64,000 nt of DNA from an uncultured Kiloniellales bacterium (GCA_947258885.1 CAMYKD010000011.1:5834-69833); one strand, 5' to 3'. Numbered from the stretch's first letter, positions 1 through 10,967 are shown. The notes: generated by a model from the letters alone, not told the origin. Made by a program: numbers and translations.

Positions 1-540
1 GCCGTCGGCGGTGTTGACCACGATCCGGGTGCCGGCCTCGATGTGCGGCGGCACCATGACGCGCACGCCGTTCTCGAGCGTGGCCGGCTTGTAGGAGGAC
101 GAGGCGGTCTGCCCCTTCACGACGGGGTCGGCCTCGACCACCGCCATGGTCACCGACTCGGGCAGCATGACGCCGATCGCTTCGCCCTCGTAGGATTCGA
201 TGGTCACGATCATGCCGTCCTGGAGGAAGCGGACGGGCTCGCCCACCAGGTCGCTGTTCAGCGAAACCTGCTCGTAGGAGCCCTGGTCCATGAAGGTCAG
301 CATGTCGCCCTCGGCGTAGAGGTACTGGTACTCGCTCTGGTCGAGGCGCACCCGCTCGACGTCCTCGCTGGCCCGGAAGCGCTCGTTCAGCTTGGTGCCG
401 TCGCGGATGTCCTTGAGCTCGACCTGCAGGTAGGCGCCGCCCTTGCCCGGCTGGGTGTGCTGGATCTTGACGGCGCGCCACAGGCGGCCCTTGTGCTCGA
501 TCACGTTGCCGGGACGGATGGCGTTGCCGTTGATCTTCAT
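1..540 (-). CDS. efp: Elongation factor P (3' end cut by window edge)
   Basis: Reverse-strand reading from ATG at 540: [85 protein letters not shown]..., the EF-P signature; not in ORF track because the stop lies outside the window. Confidence 0.95.
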   Translation of the reverse strand, partial: MKINGNAIRPGNVIEHKGRLWRAVKIQHTQPGKGGAYLQVELKDIRDGTKLNERFRASEDVERVRLDQSEYQYLYAEGDMLTFMDQGSYEQVSLNSDLVGEPVRFLQDGMIVTIESYEGEAIGVMLPESVTMAVVEADPVVKGQTASSSYKPATLENGVRVMVPPHIEAGTRIVVNTADG

Positions 541-622
541 GGCGCGGAGGTCCGGAGTTTCGAAGTGGTTTGCCGCACTGCTGCGCGCGGAAGCTAGCAG
601 CGCGCCCGGGGGGAGGCAAGCG

Positions 623-1255
623 CTAGCGGTCGGCCTCGGCAAGCCGCGCGGCGAAGGCCTCGACCGCGGCGCCCGGCCCGTCGGGATGCTCCCAGGCGGC
701 CTCCTCCAGGGCGAGGAAATCGGCGCCCGCGCGGGCGAGCTCGGCGGCGTTCTCCAGCGTGACGCCGCCCAGCGCGACGCAGGGCAGGGTCATCAGCGCC
801 TGCCACCAGGAGAGCAAGTCCTTCACCTCGGCCTCGTCGCCTTCGAAGGCGACGTAGTCGGCGCCCGCCTCGCCGGCCAGCATGGCCGCGTGGCGCGAGA
901 CGCCGCAGGCCACGCCGACGATGGCCTCGGGCCCGATCGTCTCGCGCAGCCGGGCGACCGCGGGCTCGCCGCCGCTCAGGTGCAGGCCGTCGGCGCCGCT
1001 CTCCCGGGTGAGCTCGGGCCGGTCCTCGACCAGAAAGGCCACGTCGCGCGCCTGGGCGACGGGCCCGAGCGCCCGCGCCGCGCCGCGCGCCGCCCGGTCG
1101 TCCAGCCCGCCGGTGCGCAGCAGGACGCAGGCCACGTCGCCGGCCTCGAGCGCGGCGGCGAGTTGTTCGGCGAATACGGCCAGAGCCTCTCCCGCGGCGA
1201 GGCCGGACGGGATGACCAGGCAGAGGCGGCACGCGGGGGTCTCGGCTTCAGTCAT
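623..1255 (-). CDS. thiE: Thiamine phosphate synthase family protein
   Basis: [22 protein letters not shown]...[27 protein letters not shown]...[27 protein letters not shown]-barrel ThiE-like motifs. Confidence 0.8.
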   Translation of the reverse strand: MTEAETPACRLCLVIPSGLAAGEALAVFAEQLAAALEAGDVACVLLRTGGLDDRAARGAARALGPVAQARDVAFLVEDRPELTRESGADGLHLSGGEPAVARLRETIGPEAIVGVACGVSRHAAMLAGEAGADYVAFEGDEAEVKDLLSWWQALMTLPCVALGGVTLENAAELARAGADFLALEEAAWEHPDGPGAAVEAFAARLAEADR

Positions 1256-1267
1256 GGCAGCCTCCCT

Positions 1268-1675
1268 TCACTTCGGCGCCAGCCAGGCGCGGCAGGCAGC
1301 GAGCGGATCGGCCGCGCCGCGCAGGTCGAGCGCCCGAAGCCGGCCGGTCGTCAGCTCCGCGCCGGACTGCTCGGCGATGGCGGCGAGCTTGCGCGCGACC
1401 GCCTTCTTGCCGGTGAAGCGCACGCGCGTAAGCCCCAGGCGCAGCGCCAGGAGCACGTCGCCCGGCCGATCGGCGCAGTCGATCACGGCCTCGAAGGCCG
1501 CCTGCGGCACCTCGACCGCCGCCAGGACGACCACCTCCTGAAACCAGCCCGGTCCGGCGTAGGCCGACGCGCCCGGCGCCGAGGCGAGCGTCACCGGCAC
1601 GCCGAGCGCCGCCGCCGCGGCCAGCGCCGCGCGCGCGTCAGCGAGTGAATGGACGATCACCGCCTGCGCTGCCAT
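1268..1675 (-). CDS. Conserved hypothetical protein
   Basis: ORF 1268..1786 with likely start MAAQAVIVHSLADARAALAAAAALGVPVTLASAPGASAYAGPGWFQE at 1675; paralogous fragment next door supports coding status. Confidence 0.7.
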   Translation of the reverse strand: MAAQAVIVHSLADARAALAAAAALGVPVTLASAPGASAYAGPGWFQEVVVLAAVEVPQAAFEAVIDCADRPGDVLLALRLGLTRVRFTGKKAVARKLAAIAEQSGAELTTGRLRALDLRGAADPLAACRAWLAPK

Positions 1676-1874
1676 GACGCGATCATAGAGACAAAGCCCG
1701 GCCGGCCAAGCAGGCGCTTCGGCCGCGCTGCGGACGATCCATCGCCGGCGCCTGGCCTGCCGGAGGCTCGACCGCCTTTGCTGCAATCATATCGAGAAAA
1801 TCGACGGCGCGGTGAAACTGTCGCTTGCCACGGGGCGAGACCGTCCCGGACGCCACGGAGGGCGCAGGGCGGGA

Positions 1875-2135
1875 GCATGCCGCCCGGCCGCACCGCGCAG
1901 GTCGAGGGCCCGAAGCCGGTCGGTCGTCAGTTCCACGCCCGACTGCTCGGCGATGGCGGCGAGCTTCCGCGCGACTGCAGCCCTGCCGGTGAAGCGCACG
2001 CGCCGGAGGCCCAAGGCTCAACGCCGGGCGCACGCCGCCCGGCCGGTCGGCGCGGTCGATCACCGCCTCGAAGGCCGCACGCGGGACCCCGGCCGCCGCC
2101 AGGGCCGTCATTTCCTGGAACCAGCCCGGCCCAGG
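1875..2135 (-). pseudogene. Frameshifted partial tandem duplicate of the 1268..1675 gene
   Basis: Frames 1683..2111(-) (VPRAAFEAVIDRADRPGGV) and 1787..2014(-) (RRVRFTGRAAVARKLAAIAEQSGVELTTDRLRALDLRGAA) together match the upstream gene VPQAAFEAVIDCADRPGDV...TRVRFTGKKAVARKLAAIAEQSGAELTTGRLRALDLRGAA. Confidence 0.85.
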
Positions 2136-2354
2136 CCGCCCTCACGATCCGCTTGCCGGCAATCGAATTTCAATTGTTAAAGCTGGTAATACAGCGAACG
2201 GCGCATTTGTTATTTGCCACACAAAACCTTGTAGACAGAAACCGACGATATAGTTCACACTATGCGAGTGAAAAGGCGCGGTGAAGGTGCCGCACTATTT
2301 TCGCGCCGGACGGCAAGTCGAGTTGGGGGGCTTGTTTCTAGGGTTCGGGGTGTG

Positions 2355-3623
2355 ATGGCTGGGGCGTTTTCTTTGATCGCGTGTCACGATTGCGGGCTCC
2401 TGCACCGGGAACGGCCGCTGCCCGACGGCGGCGCCGCCAAGTGCACGCGCTGCGGGGCGGTGCTGTACAAGGCGCGGCGCAACAGCCTCGACCGGACCCT
2501 GATGCTGAGCCTGGCGGCGCTGATCTTCTTCGTGCTGGCCAACGTCTATCCCTTCATGACCTTCAAGATGGAGGGGCGGGCGCAGGCGAGCACGCTGATC
2601 ACCGGCGTGATGGAGCTCTACGAGGCCGACCTGTGGCCGCTCGCCGTCGTGGTGTTCTGCGGATCCATCCTCCTGCCGCTGGTCAAGGTGCTCTCCATGC
2701 TCGCCGTGCTGCTGCCGCTGAAGCTCGGCCGGCGGCCGCGTCACCTGGCCGCGGCGTTCAGGCTGGTCGAGATCCTGCAGCCCTGGGCGATGATGGAGGT
2801 CTACCTGCTCGGCGTCTTCGTCGCCTACGTCAAGCTGATCGAGCTGGCGACGATCGAACTGGGCGTCGCGCTCTACTCCTTCGTCGCGCTGATCGTGCTC
2901 CTGGCGGCCGCCGACGCCGCCCTCGACCCGCGCGTCGTGTGGCAGCGCCTGGGAGCCGCGCCGCGCGTCGCGCGGCTGCCGGCCAGGTGGCGCACCACGC
3001 TGGTCGGCTGCCATGCCTGCGATCTGGTCAGCCGGCTGCGCCGGCCGCCGAAGGGCGGCCACATGCACTGCCCGCGCTGCGGCACCGCGCTGCACCGGCG
3101 CAAGACGAACAGCCTCGCCCGCACCTGGGCGCTGGTGCTGACCGCGACCATTCTCTACATCCCGGCCAACCTCTTTCCGATCATGACCGTGATCTCCTTC
3201 GGCAAGGGCGCGCCGGACACCATCCTGAGCGGGGTCAAGCACCTGATCGAAGGCGGCATGTGGCCGCTCGCCCTGCTCGTCTTCTTCGCCAGTATCACCG
3301 TGCCCGTGCTGAAGCTGATCGGGCTCGGCTATCTGCTGATCTCGGTGCAGCGCAAGTCGCAGTGGCGTCCCAGGGACCGGACGCGCCTCTACCGGATCAC
3401 CGAGGCGGTCGGGCGCTGGTCGATGATCGACATCTTCATGATCTCGATCCTGGTGGCGCTGGTGAAGCTCGGCTCGATCGCGACCATCGAGCCGGGCGTC
3501 GGCGCCACCTCCTTCGCCGCCGTGGTCATCATCACCATGATCGCGGCCATGAGCTTCGATCCGAGGCTGATCTGGGACAATATGGAGAGCGAGTATGAGC
3601 GAACGACCCCAAGAGCCGCTTGA
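2355..3623 (+). CDS. pqiA: Paraquat-inducible protein A (two-domain PqiA, intermembrane transport)
   Basis: Two CxxC-type zinc-ribbon + 4TM modules: HDCGLLHRERPLPDGGAAKCTRCGAVLYK and CHACDLVSRLRRPPKGGHMHCPRCGTALHRRK. Confidence 0.92.
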   Translation: MAGAFSLIACHDCGLLHRERPLPDGGAAKCTRCGAVLYKARRNSLDRTLMLSLAALIFFVLANVYPFMTFKMEGRAQASTLITGVMELYEADLWPLAVVVFCGSILLPLVKVLSMLAVLLPLKLGRRPRHLAAAFRLVEILQPWAMMEVYLLGVFVAYVKLIELATIELGVALYSFVALIVLLAAADAALDPRVVWQRLGAAPRVARLPARWRTTLVGCHACDLVSRLRRPPKGGHMHCPRCGTALHRRKTNSLARTWALVLTATILYIPANLFPIMTVISFGKGAPDTILSGVKHLIEGGMWPLALLVFFASITVPVLKLIGLGYLLISVQRKSQWRPRDRTRLYRITEAVGRWSMIDIFMISILVALVKLGSIATIEPGVGATSFAAVVIITMIAAMSFDPRLIWDNMESEYERTTPRAA

Positions 3624-5304
3624 GCGGGACGAGCTGCCCGAGGTGGCGGTCGAGCCGCGCCGCGGCTTTTCCATCGTCTGGCTGATCCCGCTGGTCGCCG
3701 GCGTGATCGCCGTGTGGCTCGGCTACACGACGATCATGGAGAAGGGGCCGACCGTCACAATCACCTTCAAGACGGCCGAGGGCCTCGAGGCCGGCAAGAC
3801 CAAGATCAAGTTCCGCGACGTCGAGGTCGGCCTGGTCGAGAACGTCGCGATCAGCGAGGACACCTCGCACATCGTCGTGACCGCGACCCTCGTCAAGGAC
3901 GCCAAACAGCATCTGACCGATGGTACGCGCTTCTGGGTCGTGCGGCCCCGGCTCGGCGCGGGCGGCGTCTCCGGTCTCAGCACCCTGGTTTCCGGTTCCT
4001 ACATCGGGCTTGAACTCGGGCCCGGGGCCCCAAGACGGGCGTTCACCGGCCTCGAGGTGCCGCCGCCGGTGCTGGCCGACGAAGCGGGCCGCAAGTTCAT
4101 GCTCCAGGCGGACAGTCTCGGCTCGCTGAGCCCCGGGTCGCCGATCTACTACCGTGGCCTGGAGGTCGGCCAAGTGCTCGGCTACGAGCTGGTCGAGCAG
4201 GGCCAGGGCGTTCGGGTCGATATCTTCGTCAAGGAGCCGCATGACCGGCTGGTCCGGGCGAACAGCCGGTTCTGGAACGCCAGCGGCATCGACGTCTCGG
4301 TCGGCGCCGACGGCTTCACCGTCTCGACCGCCTCCGTGGAAGCCCTTCTGGCGGGCGGCGTCTCTTTCGACACTCCGGTCAGCGCGTCGCGCCTCGAACC
4401 GGCAGTGGAAGGCACCAGTTTCAAGTTGTTCGACGACCATGCCAGCGTCAGCGAGGCCTCCTACACCGAGAGGACCCCCTACGTGGCCTACTTCGACGGC
4501 TCCGTAAGAGGTCTGCAGGTCGGCGCGCCGGTCGAATTCCGCGGCATCAGGATCGGATCGGTGACCGACGTGGCGCTCGAGATCAACCGGAAGACCACCT
4601 CCGTTCGCATCCCCGTGACGTTCCAGATCGAGCCGCAGCGGGTGAACGTGCTCGATGTCACAGGGGCGGAGACCCCGGAGAATAGCGATCCCTATGCGGG
4701 CATGGCGCGTCTCGTCGAACGTGGACTGAGGGCCCAGCTGCAAAGCGGCAGCCTGCTCACCGGCCAGCTGCTCGTCGAGCTCGACTTTCATCCGGACAGC
4801 CCGGCGGCGGAATTGAGGACCAAGGGCAGGTATGCCGAGATCCCGACCGTGCCCTCCGACCTGGAGGAGATCAAGCAGTCGGTCGAGCAGGTGCTGGCCA
4901 AGGTCGGCGCCCTGCCTCTCGAAGAGCTGGTCGAAGACCTGCGCAAGACGATTCAGGACGCCGACCGCCTGGTCGCCTCGCCCGAGCTGATGCAGACCGT
5001 CGTGTCGCTGAACCAGACCCTGGCGGATGTCCAGGCCCTGGTGCGCAATGTCGACGGTAAGGTCGTGCCGCTGCTGGCCAGCCTCGAGGACACCTCGCAG
5101 GCGGCCGAGGGCGCCTTGCTGCAGGCCAAGACGACCCTGATCTCGGCGGACGGGTTCGTCGGGGAGAGATCCGAGGTGCGCTACGACCTCTCCCTACTCA
5201 TGAAGGAGCTGACCGAGGCGGCCCGCTCGATCCGCTTCCTGACCGACTATCTCGAGCAACATCCCGAGGCCTTGCTCCGCGGCAAAGCCGGATCGGAGGA
5301 TTGA
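3595..5304 (+). CDS. pqiB: Intermembrane transport protein PqiB (MCE/MlaD domains)
   Basis: RRGFSIVWLIPLVAGVIAVWLGYTTIMEKGPTVTITFKTAEGLEAGKTKIKFRDVEVGLVENV; overlaps pqiA stop. Confidence 0.92.
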   Translation: MSERPQEPLERDELPEVAVEPRRGFSIVWLIPLVAGVIAVWLGYTTIMEKGPTVTITFKTAEGLEAGKTKIKFRDVEVGLVENVAISEDTSHIVVTATLVKDAKQHLTDGTRFWVVRPRLGAGGVSGLSTLVSGSYIGLELGPGAPRRAFTGLEVPPPVLADEAGRKFMLQADSLGSLSPGSPIYYRGLEVGQVLGYELVEQGQGVRVDIFVKEPHDRLVRANSRFWNASGIDVSVGADGFTVSTASVEALLAGGVSFDTPVSASRLEPAVEGTSFKLFDDHASVSEASYTERTPYVAYFDGSVRGLQVGAPVEFRGIRIGSVTDVALEINRKTTSVRIPVTFQIEPQRVNVLDVTGAETPENSDPYAGMARLVERGLRAQLQSGSLLTGQLLVELDFHPDSPAAELRTKGRYAEIPTVPSDLEEIKQSVEQVLAKVGALPLEELVEDLRKTIQDADRLVASPELMQTVVSLNQTLADVQALVRNVDGKVVPLLASLEDTSQAAEGALLQAKTTLISADGFVGERSEVRYDLSLLMKELTEAARSIRFLTDYLEQHPEALLRGKAGSED

Positions 5305-5921
5305 TCATGCCCCGCAACCCATCGCGCCCGGCCGTCCTGGTCCTGGCCGCCGCCCTGCTGGCCCCGGCCGGCTGCGCCCAGACCCAGCCCACCGACTTCT
5401 ACATCCTGTCCAGCCTGCCGCCCTCGGCCGCCGCCAGCCTGGGCGCCGACGCGGACAAGCTGTCGCTGGGCGTCGGCCCCGTGGCCCTGCCGGCCTACCT
5501 GGACCGGCCGCAGGTCGTCGCGCTGGCCAGCTCCAATAAGCTGCAGCTGGCCGAGTTCCACAAATGGGCGGAACCCCTGCAGGACAACTTCTCGCGGGTG
5601 CTGGCCGAGAACCTCTCGATCCTCCTGGGGACCGACCGCGTCGCCAAGCTGCCGCAGCGCCGCGCCACGGCGATCAACTACCAGGTCGCGGTCGAGGTCC
5701 TTCGTTTCGACGCCGACCTCGACGGCACGGCCTCGCTGGTCGCGCGCTGGAACATCCTCGGCAAGGACGGCAAGAAATCGCTGGCCATGCGCAGGTCGAG
5801 CTTCACCGAGACGAGCGAGCCCGCAGGCGACCCCGAGGCGGTGGTCGCCGCGATGAGCCGCGCCGTCGGCGATCTCAGCCGGGAAATCGCCTCGACGCTC
5901 CGGACGCTGGGAACCAAGTGA
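5301..5921 (+). CDS. pqiC: PqiC family lipoprotein (ABC-type transport auxiliary, YmbA-like)
   Basis: Lipobox-like LLAPAGC; TDFYILSSLPPS...LGVGPVALPAYLDRPQVV; 4-bp overlap with pqiB. Confidence 0.85.
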   Translation: MIMPRNPSRPAVLVLAAALLAPAGCAQTQPTDFYILSSLPPSAAASLGADADKLSLGVGPVALPAYLDRPQVVALASSNKLQLAEFHKWAEPLQDNFSRVLAENLSILLGTDRVAKLPQRRATAINYQVAVEVLRFDADLDGTASLVARWNILGKDGKKSLAMRRSSFTETSEPAGDPEAVVAAMSRAVGDLSREIASTLRTLGTK

Positions 5922-5968
5922 CGCCGGTTCCCGCCCGGCGCCCCTCCGGCTCTCAAGACCGCTCTTGA

Positions 5969-6976
5969 TCAGAGCATGGTGCCCAGCAAGACCGCGGTGT
6001 CGCTCATGCGGTTGGAGAAGCCCCATTCGTTGTCGTACCAGGACATAACGCGCACCAGGGTGCCGTCGACCACCTGGGTGCCGTCCAGGTCGAAGACCGA
6101 GCTGGCGGGGCTGTGGTTGAAGTCGACCGAGACCAGCGGCGCGGCGTTGGCCTCGAGGACGCCCTTCAGCTCGCCCGCCGCGGCCTCCCGGATCGCCGCG
6201 TTGATCTCCTCGGCGCTGGTCGCGCGCCCGGCGTCGAACTTCAGGTCGATCAGGCTGACGTTGGGCGCCGGCACGCGCAGGGCTACGCCGTCCAGCTTGC
6301 CCGCCAGCTCCGGCAGCACCAGGCCGACGGCGCGCGCCGCGCCGGTCGAGGTCGGGATGATCGACACGGCGGCCGCGCGGGCGCGCCGCAGGTCCTTGTG
6401 CAGGGTGTCGACCGTGGGCTGGTCGCCGGTGTAGGAGTGGATCGTGGTCATGAAGCCGCGCTCGATGCCGACGGTGCGGTGCAGCACGTGGGCCACGGGC
6501 GCCAGGCAGTTGGTCGTGCAGGACGCGTTCGAGACGACGCTGTGGCTGGGCTCCAGCTTGTCGTGGTTGACGCCGTAGACCACGGTCAGGTCGGCGCCGG
6601 AGGCGGGCGCAGAGACCAGCACCTTCTTGGCGCCGCCCTTGAAGTGCGCCGAGGCCTTGTCCTTGCTGTTGAACAGCCCGGTGCACTCCATCACGATATC
6701 GACGCCGAGGTCGCCCCAGGGCAGCTTGGCCGGGTCGCGCTTGGCCAGCACGCGCACCTCCCGGCCGTCGATCGCGATGGCGTCGTCCTTGGCCTCGACC
6801 TCGCCCGGGAAGCGCCCGTGGACGGAGTCGTATTTCAAGAGGTGCGCGTTGGCCTCGGGCGTGCCGAGGTCGTTGATGGCGACGAACTCGATGTCCGTGC
6901 GCTTGGCTTCCATGGCGGCGCGGAACACCAGCCGCCCGATCCGCCCGAAACCGTTGATGCCGACCCGCAATGCCAT
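5969..6976 (-). CDS. gap: Glyceraldehyde-3-phosphate dehydrogenase (type I)
   Basis: [23 protein letters not shown]...[18 protein letters not shown]...[13 protein letters not shown]. Confidence 0.97.
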   Translation of the reverse strand: MALRVGINGFGRIGRLVFRAAMEAKRTDIEFVAINDLGTPEANAHLLKYDSVHGRFPGEVEAKDDAIAIDGREVRVLAKRDPAKLPWGDLGVDIVMECTGLFNSKDKASAHFKGGAKKVLVSAPASGADLTVVYGVNHDKLEPSHSVVSNASCTTNCLAPVAHVLHRTVGIERGFMTTIHSYTGDQPTVDTLHKDLRRARAAAVSIIPTSTGAARAVGLVLPELAGKLDGVALRVPAPNVSLIDLKFDAGRATSAEEINAAIREAAAGELKGVLEANAAPLVSVDFNHSPASSVFDLDGTQVVDGTLVRVMSWYDNEWGFSNRMSDTAVLLGTML

Positions 6977-7013
6977 GTCTTCACTCTCCTCTTCTTAAAA
7001 TTCTTCTCGATGC

Positions 7014-8024
7014 TCAGGCGTAGGTGCCCAGCGTCGCCTGGCCGTTGGCCTGGGCGCGCTCGAACAGGGCCGCCTGGGCGGTTTCCAGGTTCTCCGGCTT
7101 GCCGGCCCAGGCCTTGAGCGGCGCGGCCTGCAGGGCGCGGCCATAGGAGAAGCTGAGTTTCCACGGCGGCCTCTCGCCGAGCTTGTTCATCGCATTGAGG
7201 TGCAGGGTGGCGACCTCGTCGGACTGTCCGCCGGACAGGAAGACGATGCCGGGCACGGCCGCCGGCACCGCGCGCTTGAGGCAGCGGACCGTGCGCTCGG
7301 CGACCTCCTGGACGTCGGCCTGCTCGGGGCAGTCCGTGCCGGAGATCACCATGTTGGGCTTGAGCAGCATGCCCTCCAGCGCGACCTCCTGCACGGCGAG
7401 CTCGTTGAAGACGCTGCGCAGCACCTCCTCGCTCACCAGGTCGCAGACCTCGATATCGTGATCGCCGTCCATCAGGACCTCGGGCTCGACGATCGGTACC
7501 AGGCCGGCCTCCTGGACCAGGGCGGCGTAACGGGCGAGCGCGTGGGCGTTGGCCGTCACGCAGGCGGCGCTCGGTATGTCCTCGCCGATGCGGTAGACCG
7601 CGCGCCACTTGGCGAAGCGCGCGCCGAGCTCGGCATATTCGTTCAGGCGGTCGCGCAGGCCGTCCAGGCCCTCGGTGACGGTTTCCCCCGGAAAGCCGGC
7701 CAGCGGCTTGGCGCCGGTATCGACCTTGATGCCAGGCATGATCCCGGCATCCCGGATGACCTCGACCAGCGACGTGCCGTCGGCGGCGTCCTGACGGATC
7801 GTCTCGTCGAACAGGATGACGCCGCTAATGTGCTCGCCGACGCGCGGCGTCGAGAACAGCATCTCGCGGTAATCGCGGCGGCTGGACTCGGTCGAGTCCA
7901 CGCCGATGCCGTCGAAGCGTTTCTTGATGGTCGGCGCGCTTTCGTCGGCCGCCAGAATTCCCTTGCCGTCGGCGACTAGCGCCTTGGCCGTTTGCTCCAG
8001 TGTCGCTTCCGTCATGGGCTGCAC
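7014..8024 (-). CDS. fba: Class I fructose-bisphosphate aldolase
   Basis: KGILAADESAPTIKKRFDGIGVDSTESSRRDYREMLFSTP...IVEPEVLMDGDHDIEVC...LKPNMVISG. Confidence 0.95.
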   Translation of the reverse strand: MQPMTEATLEQTAKALVADGKGILAADESAPTIKKRFDGIGVDSTESSRRDYREMLFSTPRVGEHISGVILFDETIRQDAADGTSLVEVIRDAGIMPGIKVDTGAKPLAGFPGETVTEGLDGLRDRLNEYAELGARFAKWRAVYRIGEDIPSAACVTANAHALARYAALVQEAGLVPIVEPEVLMDGDHDIEVCDLVSEEVLRSVFNELAVQEVALEGMLLKPNMVISGTDCPEQADVQEVAERTVRCLKRAVPAAVPGIVFLSGGQSDEVATLHLNAMNKLGERPPWKLSFSYGRALQAAPLKAWAGKPENLETAQAALFERAQANGQATLGTYA

Positions 8025-8057
8025 TCCTCCGTCTGCTTCACCCGCCGGCCGGGGCCC

Positions 8058-10094
8058 TCAAAGCCGTTCCTTGACGGCCTGGACGACGGCCTCGGGTGTG
8101 ATGTTGAAGTGTTGGTAGAGGTCTTTTGCGGGGGCCGAGGCGCCGAAGCCGGTCATGCCGACGAAGCCGCCCTGGTCGCCGGTCCAGCGCTCCCAGCCGA
8201 AGCCCACCGCCGCCTCCACCGCGATGCGCAGCGTGCCCGGGCCCAGAACCTCGTCGCGGTAGTGCTGGCTCTGCTCCTCGAACAGCTCCCGGCAGGGCAT
8301 CGACACCACCGCCGCCGAGATCCCCTCGCCGCGCAGCAGGCCCTGCGCCTCCAGCGCCAGAGACACCTCCGAGCCCGTGGCGATCAGCGTCACCTGACGC
8401 TCGCTCTCCGCCGGCGCCAGGATGTAGGCGCCGTGCGCGCAGAGGTTCTCCTCGCTGTGCTCGCCGCGCACCGTCGGCAGGCCCTGGCGGCTCAGCGCCA
8501 GCACCGAGGGCCTGTGCTCCGAGCGCAGCGCCAGCGCCCAGCACTCCGCCGTCTCCACCGTGTCCGCCGGGCGGAACACGTTCAGGTTCGGGATCGCCCG
8601 CAGGCTCGCCAGGTGCTCGACCGGCTGGTGCGTCGGGCCGTCCTCGCCCAGCCCGATCGAGTCGTGCGTCAGCACGTAGACCACCCGCTGGCGCATCAGC
8701 GCCGACAGGCGGATCGCCGGACGGCAGTAGTCCGCGAACACCAGGAACGTGCCGCCGTAGGGGATGAACCCGCCGTGCAGCGCCAGCCCGTTCATCGCCG
8801 CCGCCATCGCGTGCTCGCGCACCCCGTAGTAGACGTAGCCGCCCGAGAAGTCCGAGGCCTCCACCGGCTCCTGGCCGGCGACGCGCGTGTTGTTCGATCC
8901 CGTCAGGTCCGCCGAGCCGCCGAGCAGCTCCGGCAGCGCCTCCGTCACGACCTCCAGAACCTTCTGCGAGGACACCCGCGTCGCCATGGCCGGCCGTTCC
9001 TCGCTCGTCCGCCGCTTGAACGCGTCCAGCCCCGCCTCCCAGCCCGCCGGAAGCAGGCCCATCACACGGCGCTGAAACTCCGCGAGCTCGCCCTTCTCCA
9101 GTCCCGCGACCCGATCGTTCCACGCCGCCGAGGCCGCCGCCCCCTTGGCCCCCGCAGACCGCCAGGCGGCCAGCACCTCCGCCGGCACCTCGAAGGCCGG
9201 ATGCGGCCAGCCCAGCGCGTCGCGCGCGCCCGCAATCTCCTCCGCCCCCAAGGGCGCCCCATGCGTCTGCGACGTCCCCGCCTTGCTCGGCGCCCCGTAG
9301 CCGATCACCGTGCGGCACGCGATCAACGACGGACGCGCGCTCTTGCGCGCCGCCCGCAGCGCCGCCGCGATCGCCTCCGGGTCGTGCCCGTCGATCGCCT
9401 GAACGTCCCAGCCGTAGGCCGCAAAACGCGCACCCTGGTCGTCCGAGACCGAAAGCGTCGTCGGGCCGTCGATCGAGATCCCGTTGTCGTCGAACAGCAC
9501 GATCAGCTTGCCCAGACCCAAATGACCCGCAAGCGACGCCGCCTCGTGGCTGATCCCCTCCATCAGACAGCCGTCGCCCGCGATCGCGTAGGTGTAATGG
9601 TCCACCACGTCGTCGCCGAAGCGCGCGTTCAGCAGACGCTCGCCCAGGGCCATCCCCACCGCGTTCGCCAAACCCTGGCCCAGCGGTCCCGTCGTCGTCT
9701 CCACCCCGGGCGTGTGGCCGTACTCCGGATGTCCCGCCGTCAGGCCCTCCAGCTGCCGGAAGGCCTTCAGCTGCTCCAGCGTCATCTCCTCGTAGCCGGT
9801 CAGGTGCAAAAGCGCATAAAGCAGCATCGAGCCGTGACCCGCGGACAGAACGAAACGGTCCCGGTCCGCCCAGTCCGGACGCGCCGCGTCGAACTTCAGG
9901 AAACGCGTGAACAAAACCGTCGCAACGTCCGCCATCCCCATCGGCATCCCGGGATGACCCGAACGCGCACGCTCGACCGCGTCCATCGCCAAGAAACGAA
10001 CCGCGTTCGCAAGAGTGCCGTGGCCGACTTCGCCCGCGTCGGGGGTGTCGGGTGTCGAGATGGAGGACCCCACTTCGTCCATCGAGTGTTCCAC
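8058..10094 (-). CDS. tkt: Transketolase
   Basis: [33 protein letters not shown]...[22 protein letters not shown]...[21 protein letters not shown]. Confidence 0.97.
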   Translation of the reverse strand: MEHSMDEVGSSISTPDTPDAGEVGHGTLANAVRFLAMDAVERARSGHPGMPMGMADVATVLFTRFLKFDAARPDWADRDRFVLSAGHGSMLLYALLHLTGYEEMTLEQLKAFRQLEGLTAGHPEYGHTPGVETTTGPLGQGLANAVGMALGERLLNARFGDDVVDHYTYAIAGDGCLMEGISHEAASLAGHLGLGKLIVLFDDNGISIDGPTTLSVSDDQGARFAAYGWDVQAIDGHDPEAIAAALRAARKSARPSLIACRTVIGYGAPSKAGTSQTHGAPLGAEEIAGARDALGWPHPAFEVPAEVLAAWRSAGAKGAAASAAWNDRVAGLEKGELAEFQRRVMGLLPAGWEAGLDAFKRRTSEERPAMATRVSSQKVLEVVTEALPELLGGSADLTGSNNTRVAGQEPVEASDFSGGYVYYGVREHAMAAAMNGLALHGGFIPYGGTFLVFADYCRPAIRLSALMRQRVVYVLTHDSIGLGEDGPTHQPVEHLASLRAIPNLNVFRPADTVETAECWALALRSEHRPSVLALSRQGLPTVRGEHSEENLCAHGAYILAPAESERQVTLIATGSEVSLALEAQGLLRGEGISAAVVSMPCRELFEEQSQHYRDEVLGPGTLRIAVEAAVGFGWERWTGDQGGFVGMTGFGASAPAKDLYQHFNITPEAVVQAVKERL

Positions 10095-10380
10095 CTGTTT
10101 GCGGAGTTTCGTCGAGGAGGATCGCCGCCGGGCGGCATCCCCTCACCGGTGTCCAGGCGCAAAATGCCGCCACAAACCGGGCCCGTCAACCGCGATGTGG
10201 CCGCCCCGGACCCGGAGTCTGGCATCGACATCACCTGTCGCGGGTCGGGGACGCCCGCTTTACGCGCGACGGCATACAACCGCCCGGGCGCGGTTGACCA
10301 TGACGGGCGGCCGCGCCTATTCTCAGCGACCTTTGGAGGGAGGAGTTCCCCCCACGGCACAACCCGAGCAAGGGGAACCC

Positions 10381-10605
10381 ATGTCACGGCTGGACCAAGC
10401 CGCCCGGAGACTGCAATCGGCGCTCGACCGGCTCGACCGGGCCGTTGTCGCGAAGACCGCCCAGGGCGGGACGGCGGACGACGACCTGCGTACCGCGCTC
10501 GAGGGTACGCGGCGGGAGAACGCCCGCCTGCAGGCGGTCGCCGCACAGGCGACGACCCGCCTGGATGCGGCGATCGGCCGCCTCAGAGCCGTTTTGGAGG
10601 ACTGA
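10381..10605 (+). CDS. Small coiled-coil protein (DUF4164-like) preceding zapA
   Basis: ATG at 10381; MSRLDQAARRLQSALDRLDRAVVAKTAQGGTADDDLRTALEGTRRENARLQAVAAQATTRLDAAIGRLRAVLED. Confidence 0.75.
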   Translation: MSRLDQAARRLQSALDRLDRAVVAKTAQGGTADDDLRTALEGTRRENARLQAVAAQATTRLDAAIGRLRAVLED

Positions 10606-10606
10606 C

Positions 10607-10954
10607 ATGGCCGAGGTGAGCCTCACCATCAATGGACGCAGCTACACGGTCGCTTGCGACGACGGTCAGGAGGCCCATCTGCAACACCTGGCCGGGCACA
10701 TCGATCAGCGGGTCGGCGACCTGGTCGAGTCGGTGGGGCAGCTGGGAGAACCGCGGCTCCTGGTCATGGCGAGCCTGCTGATCGCCGACGAGTTGTCCGA
10801 TGCCTACGCCCATATTTCCGAGCTCGAGGACGGCCGGTCGACGCCGACGCCCGAGGCGGCCGCCGATCCAGCCCCAGATCCGGCCGCCGTCGAAGTGCTG
10901 GAAAGCTGCGCCAACCGGTTGGAGGCTATTGCCGACCGGCTGGAAGCGTCTTAG
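10607..10954 (+). CDS. zapA: Cell division protein ZapA
   Basis: MAEVSLTINGRSYTVACDDGQEAHLQHLAGHIDQRVGDLVESVGQLGEPRLLVMASLLIADEL. Confidence 0.92.
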   Translation: MAEVSLTINGRSYTVACDDGQEAHLQHLAGHIDQRVGDLVESVGQLGEPRLLVMASLLIADELSDAYAHISELEDGRSTPTPEAAADPAPDPAAVEVLESCANRLEAIADRLEAS

Positions 10955-10967
10955 ATATCGGCGCAGG

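Noticed and set aside
8038-10173. 711-aa minus-strand ORF
   Set aside because: Alternate frame of tkt, low-complexity Gly/Arg-rich; the tkt frame has full family motifs
7992-10619. 875-aa plus-strand ORF covering the tkt region
   Set aside because: Antisense to transketolase; composition is Arg/His/Gln/Ala-rich, typical of a high-GC spurious frame; it also runs over the DUF4164 gene
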